A stretch of DNA of 64,000 nt, taken from assembly GCA_913774665.1 (NCBI GenBank), contig CAJYHN010000010.1, forward strand, positions 248,001 to 312,000. The letters run 5' to 3'. The notes below the pieces were generated by a model. It saw only the letters and a program-made list of their open reading frames with translations, had not been told where the DNA came from and searched no databases. Source of the DNA: an uncultured Microbacterium sp. GTDB lineage: Bacteria > Actinomycetota > Actinomycetes > Actinomycetales > Microbacteriaceae. How positions within the stretch are numbered: the first letter of the stretch is position 1; each line of letters starts with the position of its first letter. This document shows, piece by piece, positions 14,305-21,689 of this stretch. Position numbers and translations under genes: made by a program.

Positions 14305-15060
14305 ATGTCGGAGGTCGGTGCTACCGTCCTCGCTATGTCTCAATGCACAGCACCAGTCCAAGGTCACCGCACCGCGAGCGGGCGGGCGGCATGCCCCGCT
14401 TGCGGCGGTCGCGGCTACGGCTACTCACCTCGCACCTACTACACACCGCCGAGCTACACGCCGTCTTACTCTCCACGGAGCAGCAGCGGTGGCTCTGGGG
14501 GAGGCTCAGTTGGCGGTCGCACACGCCCAAGCTGGTCCCCCAGCACGTCCTCCGTCTCCTACACGCCCGCCGAGGTGCGTGCGCTGACACCGGTCCGCCG
14601 CACCGTCGAGCGGAGAGCCGCACAGGAGCCCGACCTCCGAGACGTGTTCCTCTGCCACGCGTGGGACGACCGCCGCGAGGCCGCCACGGAGCTTCACGAC
14701 CTGCTCGTCGCGGAAGGCGTCTCCGTGTGGTTCAGCGAGAAGGACATCATCCTCGGTCAGCCGTTCCTTCGCGAGATCGACCGAGGGCTTGCCCGTTCAC
14801 GTACAGGCCTCGTGCTGGTGACCCCCTCCCTGTTGAAGAGGATCGACAGCCGCGGAGTGTCGGACAAGGAACTGTCTGAGCTCCTGGCACGCGACCTTCT
14901 GATTCCCGTCATCCACGGGACAACCTACGACGAAGTTCGACGCGTGAGCCCATTGCTTGGCTCTCGAAACGGGTTGGACACGTCCGAAGACTCGATGGAG
15001 GTCGTCGCCAAGAAGATCGCCGAGTTGGTCACCGTGGAGGACATGGTTTCGGTCGGCTGA
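14305..15060 (+). CDS. TIR-domain protein with CxxC-type head and Ser/Gly-rich linker, 251 aa
   Basis: Residues about 10-35 carry a small Cys motif (CTAPVQGHRTASGRAACPAC). About 40-90 is a Ser/Gly/Tyr/Pro-rich linker. From about 110 a TIR domain follows: DVFLCHAWDDRREAATELHD, then GVSVWFSEKDIILGQPFLRE, then GLARSRTGLVLVTPSLL. E189 in SDKEL occupies the position of the catalytic glutamate of NAD-cleaving TIRs (E642 of SARM1), and TTYDEVRRVSPLL ends the domain. I know near-identical architectures from other actinobacteria, so the family is established, but its partner and trigger are not. NADase activity in defence is plausible. ATG 14,335 is an alternative start. Small genes on the opposite strand converge 16 bases downstream. 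Confidence 0.8.
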   Translation: MSEVGATVLAMSQCTAPVQGHRTASGRAACPACGGRGYGYSPRTYYTPPSYTPSYSPRSSSGGSGGGSVGGRTRPSWSPSTSSVSYTPAEVRALTPVRRTVERRAAQEPDLRDVFLCHAWDDRREAATELHDLLVAEGVSVWFSEKDIILGQPFLREIDRGLARSRTGLVLVTPSLLKRIDSRGVSDKELSELLARDLLIPVIHGTTYDEVRRVSPLLGSRNGLDTSEDSMEVVAKKIAELVTVEDMVSVG

Positions 15061-15076
15061 GCACGAACCACTGCCC

Positions 15077-15289
15077 TCAGATATTCTCGACCGACTCGCT
15101 ATCTCCGTCATCGGGCGTGGAATCGTAGTACCCGCTGACGCTGGTGTCTGGGTTCGCATCGGCGCGACTGTCGCCGTTGCGTTGCGCGTTCGATGCGATA
15201 CGAGCACGCCAGTCCCCCAAGTCTTCGGGCGGCATTACAGAGCGTGCGGACTTGAGGAAGACGGCGAAGTCTGCGTGCAGATCCTCCAT
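15077..15289 (-). CDS. Small acidic hypothetical protein, 70 aa
   Basis: ATG 15,289 lies two bases after the stop of the 49-aa gene, and GGAGG is not visible immediately upstream, so expression is probably by translational coupling. The first half is helical (EDLHADFAVFLKSARSVMPP, then DLGDWRARIASNAQR). The second half is Asp/Ser-rich and likely disordered. No family is recognised. It converges on the TIR gene with only 16 bases between the stops. The longer frame starting at 15,463 has improbable Arg-rich composition upstream of this ATG. Confidence 0.5.
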   Translation of the reverse strand: MEDLHADFAVFLKSARSVMPPEDLGDWRARIASNAQRNGDSRADANPDTSVSGYYDSTPDDGDSESVENI

Positions 15290-15291
15290 GA

Positions 15292-15441
15292 TCAGAAGTC
15301 CACGAGTGAGGTCGACTCGACGCCGATGAGCAACGCGTCGAGCTGGCGAACGAGTTCGATGTCTCCGTTGGCAGTGGCTTCGTCTCGAAGCTCGCGCACT
15401 CCAACGACGATCTCGAAGAACTCTGGTGTGGGGAATGTCAT
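15292..15441 (-). CDS. Small hypothetical protein, 49 aa
   Basis: The start is ATG 15,441 with an excellent AAGGAGG seven bases upstream; the stop is TGA at 15,294-15,292. The product begins MTFPTPEFFEIVVGVRELRD and continues with an acidic, Leu-rich helix (ELVRQLDALLIGV). It is too short for confident domain calls. Together with the 70-aa gene it forms a two-gene unit behind box C. A small regulator, antitoxin-like protein or excisionase accessory are all possible; none is shown. Confidence 0.55.
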   Translation of the reverse strand: MTFPTPEFFEIVVGVRELRDEATANGDIELVRQLDALLIGVESTSLVDF

Positions 15442-15454
15442 CGCGGCCTCCTTG

Positions 15455-15485
15455 TCCGTACACGATCAGACAGAAGAACTATCGG
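15455..15485 (-). promoter_or_regulatory. Conserved 31-bp upstream box, copy C
   Basis: It shows the same TCCGTACAC, AGAC and AGAACTATCGG pattern at the same offsets as the copies at 2347 and 4737. It ends 13 bases upstream of the 49-aa gene start. Confidence 0.55.
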
Positions 15486-15501
15486 CCAAGGCGACGCCGC
15501 C

Positions 15502-15596
15502 GTGGCCCACATGGTCCGCGATGGATGGTCCGGTGGTCCACACGGTAGGACCAGGCGTGGTCTCGTGGTCACGGCGGATGATGCCAGGTGGACCAC
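15502..15596. repeat. Cluster of GTGGNCCAC dyads
   Basis: GTGGCCCAC (15,502), GTGGTCCAC (15,533) and its inverted form GTGGACCAC (15,588) lie in the 266-base gap between the integrase stop and the small genes. Extra GTGGTC half sites and an ATGGATGG/CCATCC pair surround them. They may be binding sites for an excisionase, integrase or regulator. Confidence 0.4.
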
Positions 15597-15707
15597 AGAC
15601 ATCGCGGCAGAACCATCCACGGCACCGATTCGCTAGCTGACAGTCTCCGCGCGGGCGTCGTCAAGGCGCACGATCATTCGTCCAGACGGTAAAACTCGCA
15701 GAGCGGG

Positions 15708-17213
15708 TCAGCTATCGCCGTCCACAGGCGGTTCCGGCGCGGGGCTGTAGAAACCTTCGATGTAGCCCATGGTGGTTCGTGCCGCCTGACGAGCGTGGTC
15801 GGCAGAAGAGTAGATCGCGATCTGCGCGTCAGCGTTCTTCGGCGACCACCCCATCATCGTGATCAAGTCTTCACGAGATGCCATCCCGCCTTCGAGCAAC
15901 CGAGTGGTCGCGACGTGGCGCAGGGTGTGGACCGTCATGCGGTCCGGGAGGTTGCGCTTGTGCTTCTCGATGATCTTCGTAAGCTGAGCGCGGTCGCGAG
16001 TGGCGTAGATCGGCTGCCCGTTCTCTCGGGTGAAGAGCAGTCGATCCAGGCCTTCACCGGAGGCTGGCTTGAACTCGGGGTTCTTCCGCAAGAGACGCTG
16101 CTTGTTCCGATGACGAATAAGCATGTCCCAAACCGGCTCGGTGATCACGATCTCTCGCTCACTGTTCTGGCTCTTGGTGCTTGCGAGAACCCACCGAGAA
16201 TCACCGACGCGCTGAGGACACGTGCGGGAAGTACCTCCACACAGCCACTTCCCCGCGCTGTCATGCCCACAGCCGTGCGCGGCGCTCTCGTGCTGAAGCT
16301 GATGCTTGATCACCACGCGTCTAGTACGCGATGAGCCGCTGCCGCGAGTGACCAGAGAGTCATCGGTCATACCCAGAACCTCGCCCTGTCGAAGTCCGAG
16401 GAGTGCGAGGAACCAGCGGGCCTCTGCATCCTCCTCTCGTGCCCACTTCAGCAAGTGCTCGTTGAGGAACTTGGACGCACGCCGGATCTGTGTCTTGTCC
16501 TTCTTGTCGAGCACCTTCGCTCGGGGCACCTTCAGCCCTGTCATGGGATGAGCGGTGATGATGCGATCCCGCTGGTAGTAGTCCAAGGCGCTCTTTAACG
16601 CAACGAATGTCTGCCGAATGGAGGAGACACCCAAGTCCTTCGCGGGGAGCGTGACCTTGAAGAACTCCTTGAGCTGGTCGTAGGTCAAGGTACGCACGGG
16701 GTGAGTGCCGAAGACAGGGAGGATGTGGTTTCGGATACGCGCGTCGTACATGCGGTAGCTGGCCGGTTTCAAATCCCCGTTGGCGTTCTTCTCCTCCAGC
16801 CAGTCGTACATGCACTTCTCGACGGTGAGCAGGTCGAACTCTTTCGGCACGGGGAGCTTGTCCGCAGATTCGAGCCCGTATGCCACCCGAAGTTCGAGCA
16901 CCTTGTCTTCCAGCTTCTGGCGGGCAGCCTGATAGCTGGTGGCTTGCACGACGACTCGATGCCTCTGGTCACCGATGACGATGCGGCGTGCGCCCCTGTA
17001 GTACGTAACGGCTTTCCCGCTCTTGCGAGTGACGGTCACCGGAAAGATGGAGCCCTCACCGTTCGGACGACGCCACGGCTTCGGGTTCTTGCGAGCGTGC
17101 TTGTTCCGCTCCTGCAGATGCTCGTCGACGGGCGACGAGTCGCGCTCGAACGCGGTCGCGAGATGCTCGTCAGCGGGCGGGAGGGCGTCAGGGAGCGTCA
17201 TCGCGTTCATCAT
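15708..17213 (-). CDS. int: Tyrosine site-specific recombinase (integrase)
   Basis: The 501-residue protein integrates the element. An N-terminal arm-binding region (about 45-110, GEGSIFPVTVTRKSGKAVTY) and a core-binding domain (about 125-225) precede the catalytic domain. The catalytic residues appear as R275 (LLGLRQGE), K347 (STKSQNSER), H429 and R432 (VHTLRH), W456 in place of the second His (MMGWSP), and Y468 (IAIYSS). About residues 313-335 form a Cys/His insertion (HGCGH, then C and CPQR) that probably binds zinc and that I know from actinophage integrases. The gene reads away from the tRNA-Ser gene and starts 130 bases from its 3' end. Direct repeats upstream (17,235-17,257) may take part in autoregulation or arm binding. 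Confidence 0.9.
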   Translation of the reverse strand: MMNAMTLPDALPPADEHLATAFERDSSPVDEHLQERNKHARKNPKPWRRPNGEGSIFPVTVTRKSGKAVTYYRGARRIVIGDQRHRVVVQATSYQAARQKLEDKVLELRVAYGLESADKLPVPKEFDLLTVEKCMYDWLEEKNANGDLKPASYRMYDARIRNHILPVFGTHPVRTLTYDQLKEFFKVTLPAKDLGVSSIRQTFVALKSALDYYQRDRIITAHPMTGLKVPRAKVLDKKDKTQIRRASKFLNEHLLKWAREEDAEARWFLALLGLRQGEVLGMTDDSLVTRGSGSSRTRRVVIKHQLQHESAAHGCGHDSAGKWLCGGTSRTCPQRVGDSRWVLASTKSQNSEREIVITEPVWDMLIRHRNKQRLLRKNPEFKPASGEGLDRLLFTRENGQPIYATRDRAQLTKIIEKHKRNLPDRMTVHTLRHVATTRLLEGGMASREDLITMMGWSPKNADAQIAIYSSADHARQAARTTMGYIEGFYSPAPEPPVDGDS

Positions 17214-17234
17214 GACGCCATGACAGGGCGGTGG

Positions 17235-17257
17235 TCAACTCAATTGTTCAACTCAAT
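17235..17257. repeat. Direct repeat TCAACTCAAT upstream of the integrase
   Basis: Two copies of TCAACTCAAT (17,235-17,244 and 17,248-17,257) are separated by TGT. They lie between the integrase start and the tRNA, where integrase arm sites or an operator are expected. Confidence 0.5.
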
Positions 17258-17289
17258 GTCACCAGCCGTCACCGCGTCAGCTAACGAAA

Positions 17290-17339
17290 GAGGCGCATAT
17301 CTCCGCGGAAATTGACTTTTCTGCGGAAATATGCGCCTC
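17290..17339 (-). terminator. Hairpin after tRNA-Ser, probable terminator
   Basis: GAGGCGCATAT (17,290-17,300) pairs perfectly with ATATGCGCCTC (17,329-17,339). Inside the loop CCGCGGAAAT and CTGCGGAAAT form an imperfect direct repeat. Read from the tRNA it is followed by TTTCGTT. It could also mark the element junction. Confidence 0.55.
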
Positions 17340-17344
17340 AGGAG

Positions 17345-17431
17345 CGGTGACGGTGGGATTTGAACCCACGGTAGGGGTGAACCTACACAACATTTCGAGT
17401 GTTGCACCTTCGGCCGCTCGGACACGTCACC
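17345..17431 (-). tRNA. tRNA-Ser(CGA), integration site
   Basis: The 87-base class II tRNA has acceptor GGTGACG/CGTCACC, a long variable arm (GTAGGTTCACCCCTACC region) and T arm GTGGGTTCAAATCCCAC. The anticodon stem CAACA/TGTTG holds the CTCGAAA loop, giving anticodon CGA. The 3' end faces the integrase, so the attachment site most likely overlaps it. No second copy of the tRNA 3' end was found in the window, which puts the other element end beyond position 1. Confidence 0.9.
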
Positions 17432-17558
17432 GCCGAGTAGCTTACGACAGACTTGCGGATGCCGCGAATCGGCGCCCCGCGTCGGGCCTCGGCATCCGTT
17501 CATCCACCGTCGAACGACCCCGCTGGAAGCCGCCTCCGCCCGCTGCCAGGATCGAGCC

Positions 17559-18512
17559 ATGAGCGTGATCGAGAACTCGAAGCTGACGGTCGTGGGCGCG
17601 GGCAGCGTGGGCGCGAGCGTCGCGTACGCCGCTCTCATCCGCGGTTCGGCGCGACACGTCGCGCTCTATGACATCGCCGCCGAGAAGGTCGAGGCCGAGG
17701 TGCTCGACCTCGCCCACGGGACCCAGTTCACGGGGTCGAGCGACATCACCGGCGGCAGCGACGTCGCGGTCGCCGAGGGCTCGCACGTGGTCGTGATCAC
17801 CGCCGGCGCGAAGCAGAGTCCCGGCCAGACGCGCATCGAGCTGGCCGCCACCAACGCCACGATCATCCGCGACATGATGCCGAAGCTCCTCGAGGTCGCC
17901 CCGAACGCGATCTACGTGATCGTCACGAACCCCTGCGACGTCCTCACGGTCCTCGCGCAGGAGGCGACGGGACTCCCCAGCCGCCGCATCTTCGCCTCGG
18001 GCACGGTGCTCGACACCTCGCGTCTGCGGTGGAAGCTCGCCCAGCGCGCGGGGGTCGCCACCTCGAGCGTGCACGCCTGGATCGTCGGCGAGCACGGCGA
18101 CACGGAGTTCCCGCTGTGGTCGACGGCGACGATCGGCTCCGTTCCGATCACCGAGTTCGAACTCCCCGACGGCACGCGCTTCGACCGCGAACAGCTGGAT
18201 TCCATCGCGGTCGACGTCCGCGACGCCGCGTACAAGGTCATCAAGGGCAAGGGCGCGACCAACTACGCGATCGGCCTTTCGAGTGCCCGCATCATCGAGG
18301 CGATCCTGCGCGACGAGCACGCGATCCTCCCGGTCAGCACGGTGCTCGACGACTTTCACGGCATCAGCGGAATGGCACTGTCCGTTCCCTCGATCGTCTC
18401 GGCGCGCGGGGCGGTCCCTCTGGCGGCGACTCCGTTCTCGGCGGATGAGCTGACGCTGCTGCGCCGCTCCGCCGATGCTCTGACGACGGTCGCGGGGTCG
18501 CTGCGCGGTTGA
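17559..18512 (+). CDS. ldh: L-lactate dehydrogenase
   Basis: The 317-residue NAD-dependent enzyme interconverts pyruvate and L-lactate in the cytoplasm. The Rossmann motif VVGAGSVGASVAYA is at about residues 11-24. The catalytic loop AGAKQSPGQTR has Gln rather than Arg at the specificity position, which favours lactate over malate. VTNPCDVLT and the catalytic histidine in IVGEHGDTEFPLW follow. Length and motif order are normal. The gene begins 127 bases from the tRNA-Ser 5' end and starts the core-genome DNA. Confidence 0.9.
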   Translation: MSVIENSKLTVVGAGSVGASVAYAALIRGSARHVALYDIAAEKVEAEVLDLAHGTQFTGSSDITGGSDVAVAEGSHVVVITAGAKQSPGQTRIELAATNATIIRDMMPKLLEVAPNAIYVIVTNPCDVLTVLAQEATGLPSRRIFASGTVLDTSRLRWKLAQRAGVATSSVHAWIVGEHGDTEFPLWSTATIGSVPITEFELPDGTRFDREQLDSIAVDVRDAAYKVIKGKGATNYAIGLSSARIIEAILRDEHAILPVSTVLDDFHGISGMALSVPSIVSARGAVPLAATPFSADELTLLRRSADALTTVAGSLRG

Positions 18513-18591
18513 GCGACACGACGCCCCGGGGATCAACGCTCATCGTAGGCGCGTTCATCACCACGAGCGCGGCCGCATCGGTCGGATCGAT

Positions 18592-18644
18592 CCGGATGCC
18601 GGGACCCCGAGCGAACGCGCGACCACCGGATGCCGGGACCCCGA
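18592..18644. repeat. 19-bp direct repeat upstream of radA
   Basis: CCGGATGCCGGGACCCCGA occurs at 18,592-18,610 and again at 18,626-18,644, in the space between ldh and radA. Both copies contain the core heptamer GGATGCC. Confidence 0.6.
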
Positions 18645-18682
18645 CGACCAGCGATGTCGGAGGCCCCGCGTAGCCTGAGCAC

Positions 18683-20050
18683 ATGGCATCCCGACGTCCT
18701 GCTGCAGCCCCCGCGCCTTACCGGTGCACCGAGTGCGGATGGACGACGCTCAAGTGGGTCGGCCGCTGCGGCGAGTGCCAATCGTGGGGCACGGTCGTCG
18801 AAGCGGCGGAGCAGACGGGCATCGTCCGTTCGATCGCACCGGTCGCGCCGGGGGCCGGGCGCGTCGCCCGCCGCATCACCGAGATCGACACGCAGGACGC
18901 CCCTCGCCGCACGAGCGGGGTCGGCGAGTTCGACCGCGTGCTGGGCGGCGGCATCGTGCCCGGCGCTGCGATCCTGCTCAGCGGCGAGCCGGGCGTGGGC
19001 AAGTCGACGCTGCTGCTCGAGGTCGCCGCGCAGAGCGCCCGCGCGGGTCGCCGCGTGCTGTACGCCAGCGGCGAAGAATCCGCGGCGCAGGTGCGGTTGC
19101 GCGCCGAGCGCACCGGCGCCCTGCACGACGAGCTCTTCCTCGCGGCCGAGACCGACCTCGCCACGATCCTCGGCCACATCGACCAGGTCGAGCCGGGCCT
19201 GCTCATCGTCGACTCGGTGCAGACGGTGTCGTCGGCGCACAGCGACGGTGCGGCCGGTCAGCCCGCGCAGGTGCGCGAGGTGGCATCCGCCCTCATCCGT
19301 GTCGCAAAAGAGCGGGGTCTGCCGATCATCATCGTCGGCCACGTCACGAAAGACGGCTCGATCGCCGGTCCCCGCATCCTCGAGCACCTCGTCGACGTCG
19401 TCTGCCACTTCGAGGGCGACCGTCAGACGTCGCTCCGCTTCGTGCGTGCTCTCAAGAACCGCTTCGGACCGACCGACGAGGTCGGCTGCTTCGACATGAC
19501 CGGCACCGGAATCGCCGAGGTCGCCGACCCCAGCGCCCTCTTCCTCGGTCACGGCGAGCCCGAACCGGGCACGTGCGTGACCATCGCCATGGAGGGGCGG
19601 CGGGCGCTCCCGGTCGAGATTCAGGCGCTGGCCGTGCGCCAGACGGCGCCCAACCCCCGTCGTATCGTCAACGGCGTCGATTCCTCTCGCGTGGCCATGG
19701 TGCTGGCGGTGCTCGAGAGCCGCATGGGGCTCACGCTCTCCGACCGCGACGTGTATGTGTCCACCGTCGGCGGGGTGCGCCTCGTCGAACCCGCGGCCGA
19801 CCTGGCTATCGCGATTGCGGTCGCCAATGCCGTCAAGAACCGCAAGGTGTCCAAGCGCCTCGCCGCGATCGGCGAACTCACCCTGACCGGCGAGATTCGC
19901 AACGTCACGCAGGCCGCTCAGCGCGCCTCAGAGGCGAAGCGTCTCGGCTACCACACCGTCCTCGACGCCTCGTCACGCAAACTGGCGCAGGCCCTCAACG
20001 AGCTGCAGGTGCGAGGGATGCCGCGCGACGACAGCGAACCGGGGTTCTGA
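18683..20050 (+). CDS. radA: DNA repair protein RadA
   Basis: The 455-residue RecA-like branch-migration ATPase acts in recombination. An N-terminal zinc finger (C15, C18, C29 and C32 in RCTECGW and GRCGECQSW) is followed by Walker A (GEPGVGKST, about 101-109) and Walker B (LLIVDSVQT). The RadA-specific KNRFG motif is in RALKNRFGPTDE, and a Lon-protease-like C-terminal domain (from about 290) follows. Domain order and length are typical. The start at ATG 18,683 is the first in frame. It appears to be monocistronic. Confidence 0.93.
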   Translation: MASRRPAAAPAPYRCTECGWTTLKWVGRCGECQSWGTVVEAAEQTGIVRSIAPVAPGAGRVARRITEIDTQDAPRRTSGVGEFDRVLGGGIVPGAAILLSGEPGVGKSTLLLEVAAQSARAGRRVLYASGEESAAQVRLRAERTGALHDELFLAAETDLATILGHIDQVEPGLLIVDSVQTVSSAHSDGAAGQPAQVREVASALIRVAKERGLPIIIVGHVTKDGSIAGPRILEHLVDVVCHFEGDRQTSLRFVRALKNRFGPTDEVGCFDMTGTGIAEVADPSALFLGHGEPEPGTCVTIAMEGRRALPVEIQALAVRQTAPNPRRIVNGVDSSRVAMVLAVLESRMGLTLSDRDVYVSTVGGVRLVEPAADLAIAIAVANAVKNRKVSKRLAAIGELTLTGEIRNVTQAAQRASEAKRLGYHTVLDASSRKLAQALNELQVRGMPRDDSEPGF

Positions 20051-20096
20051 GCGCGCGCGACCTGGTCGAGGGGCGTGACCGCCCCACGTCAGCGAC

Positions 20097-20150
20097 CCGT
20101 CGCGCACGCCTGCGGGCTGGCGCCCCGTCGCGCACGCAAGCGGGCTGGCG
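20097..20150. repeat. Two-copy 28-bp tandem repeat in a non-coding stretch
   Basis: CCGTCGCGCACGC followed by GCGGGCTGGCG occurs at 20,097-20,122 and 20,125-20,150. It lies in the 328-base region between radA and the next gene, in which I see no other feature. Confidence 0.5.
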
Positions 20151-20378
20151 GCTCGTCCCGCAAGGGTGGTGGTCAATGGGATATCCCGCTGGCGCGAAGG
20201 CCCGGGGTCGATCCCGCGCGCCGGAGAATCAGCGCCCAGGAGGAGCAGACCGTCGGCGGCGGTGCGGCGACGTCATGCCGAGCACAGCGGGGATGACAAG
20301 TCCGGCGGCGCACACGGCACCGGCGATCAGGTACTCCATGCGCCCGAGTCTTGCACGCGTGGTCGTCTCGCGCGACTT

Positions 20379-20789
20379 TCAGGCGTCGAGCGCCGCGATC
20401 AGGTCGGCCGGGGTCGCCTGGATCGGATGCGGCCCGGCGATGTCGATGAACACCGTGGTGATGGCATCCTGATGCGCTCCGAGGAAGGCGCGGAGCCAGT
20501 GGGGCGACTGCAGCGCGACGTGCGGCGGCAGCGTCTCGGGCTTGTGCGCCGCATCGCTGAACAGCAGCAGCGCGACCTGCCCGGTGTTCGGGTCGCGGTA
20601 GGTCCAGACCTCGCCGACGCTCAGGGGGTTGTCGGCGTCGCCCGGCGTCATCAGCGGAACGACGGTCGGACCGTGGCGAAGCGCGAACGCGATCGCCGCC
20701 ATGTCCTGGGTCTGCAGGGCATCGGTGAGCGCGGTGTTTCGGAAGTCCACGTCGAGCTTCTTTCCCTTGCGCTTCTTACTCCCGGCCAT
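20379..20789 (-). CDS. Conserved protein, possibly SseB-like, 136 aa
   Basis: It begins with a basic tail (AGSKKRKGKKLDVDF), then has a globular alpha/beta domain. LTDALQTQDMAAIAFALRHG, TVVPLMTPGDADN, VALLLFSDAAHKPETL and HQDAITTVFIDIAGPHPIQ resemble SseB-type N-terminal domains of actinobacteria. No catalytic motif is seen and the role is unknown. It is probably monocistronic. The ribosome site (GAGGA next to the ATG) is closer than usual. Confidence 0.55.
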   Translation of the reverse strand: MAGSKKRKGKKLDVDFRNTALTDALQTQDMAAIAFALRHGPTVVPLMTPGDADNPLSVGEVWTYRDPNTGQVALLLFSDAAHKPETLPPHVALQSPHWLRAFLGAHQDAITTVFIDIAGPHPIQATPADLIAALDA

Positions 20790-21013
20790 TCCTCGAGCCT
20801 ATCCGCGCGCCTGCGCCGGTCGCCCCCCGCGGCCCGCGGAAGAGACCGTCGGACGAGTGCCGACCCATGAACACCGTGGTGAGAGGGACCCCACCCGGGG
20901 GCGAACGCCGAGCTGAAATCGCACCAGATCGGTCACGAGCGACGCGACGACTCCCTCACACTCATCGAGGCGCCTCCGTCACACCACAGCAAACAGAACA
21001 GTGAGGGCAGACG

Positions 21014-21544
21014 ATGTCTGACTCGACCATCACGATCCGCCACGACTCGCGAGCACGCGGAAGACGATGGCGGGGTGTCACATCCGTTGCGGCGACGGTT
21101 CTTCTGCTCGCGGCGACGCTCGTGGCGGGCGCCGCGCCCGCGAACGCCGGCAACTGCGGTCCAGGCGCGTACTGCGCGCCGGTTGGAGACCTGAGCATCC
21201 CGACCCGCTCGCCGGCCCAGCCTGCCCGCTGCACGGCCGTCTGGAATTGCGGCGCCGTCTTCAACACCAGCAGCTCAGGAGGATCCGTCCTGTTGGGTTC
21301 TGGCGTCCGCTGGCAGGGCGACAGCCCTAGTTACACCGAGTATGTCGGCCGCGGGGCTTACTCCCCGTCTCGAAACAACGTCAACTGGCAGCTGTACTGG
21401 GTGCCCATCGGGTCGTGCGGTTCCGTCGTCTACGGCGACGGAACGAAGGTGACCATGGATCGACGTTCATCCCTCTCCGGCAAGTGGGCTCCACTTCGGC
21501 CAGGTCTCTCGACGGTCACGGTGACGACACGCTGGTGCCCGTGA
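21014..21544 (+). CDS. Small secreted cysteine-containing protein, 176 aa
   Basis: GAGGGCAGAC precedes ATG 21,014. Residues about 1-45 form a long signal peptide: a basic region RARGRRWRG, a hydrophobic VAATVLLLAATLVAGAA and a likely cut after ANA. The mature chain of about 130 residues has six Cys (NCGPGAYC, RCTAVWNC, GSCGS and RWC), an even number consistent with three disulfides, and is Ser/Gly/Tyr-rich. No catalytic motif is seen. A strong terminator follows at 21,594. An extracellular or wall-associated role is inferred; the family is unknown to me. Confidence 0.65.
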   Translation: MSDSTITIRHDSRARGRRWRGVTSVAATVLLLAATLVAGAAPANAGNCGPGAYCAPVGDLSIPTRSPAQPARCTAVWNCGAVFNTSSSGGSVLLGSGVRWQGDSPSYTEYVGRGAYSPSRNNVNWQLYWVPIGSCGSVVYGDGTKVTMDRRSSLSGKWAPLRPGLSTVTVTTRWCP

Positions 21545-21593
21545 CGTCACCGTAGCCCCGGGAGGGCAGGCTACGAGGGCCCGGTGCAGCCCG

Positions 21594-21621
21594 GGGGCGG
21601 ATGTCGATCGGTATCCGCCCC
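21594..21621. terminator. Terminator after the secreted-protein gene
   Basis: GGGGCGGAT (21,594-21,602) pairs with ATCCGCCCC (21,613-21,621) around a ten-base loop. It lies between convergent genes, so it may serve both. Confidence 0.65.
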
Positions 21622-21689
21622 TCCTCGTCATTGACAACGGCCGCGGTACACCGGCTCACCCCGCTTTCAACGGTGAGACAGCGCGCGTC

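Noticed and set aside
16766..16776. TTCAAATCCC inside the integrase gene matches the T arm of tRNA-Ser
   Set aside because: Only ten bases match, the orientation is opposite to the tRNA, and it lies within conserved coding sequence, so it is not an attachment-site copy.
17442..18536. A 364-codon frame antisense to ldh
   Set aside because: It is the usual third-position GC shadow of a high-GC gene, with Arg/Asp-rich composition and no conserved motif.
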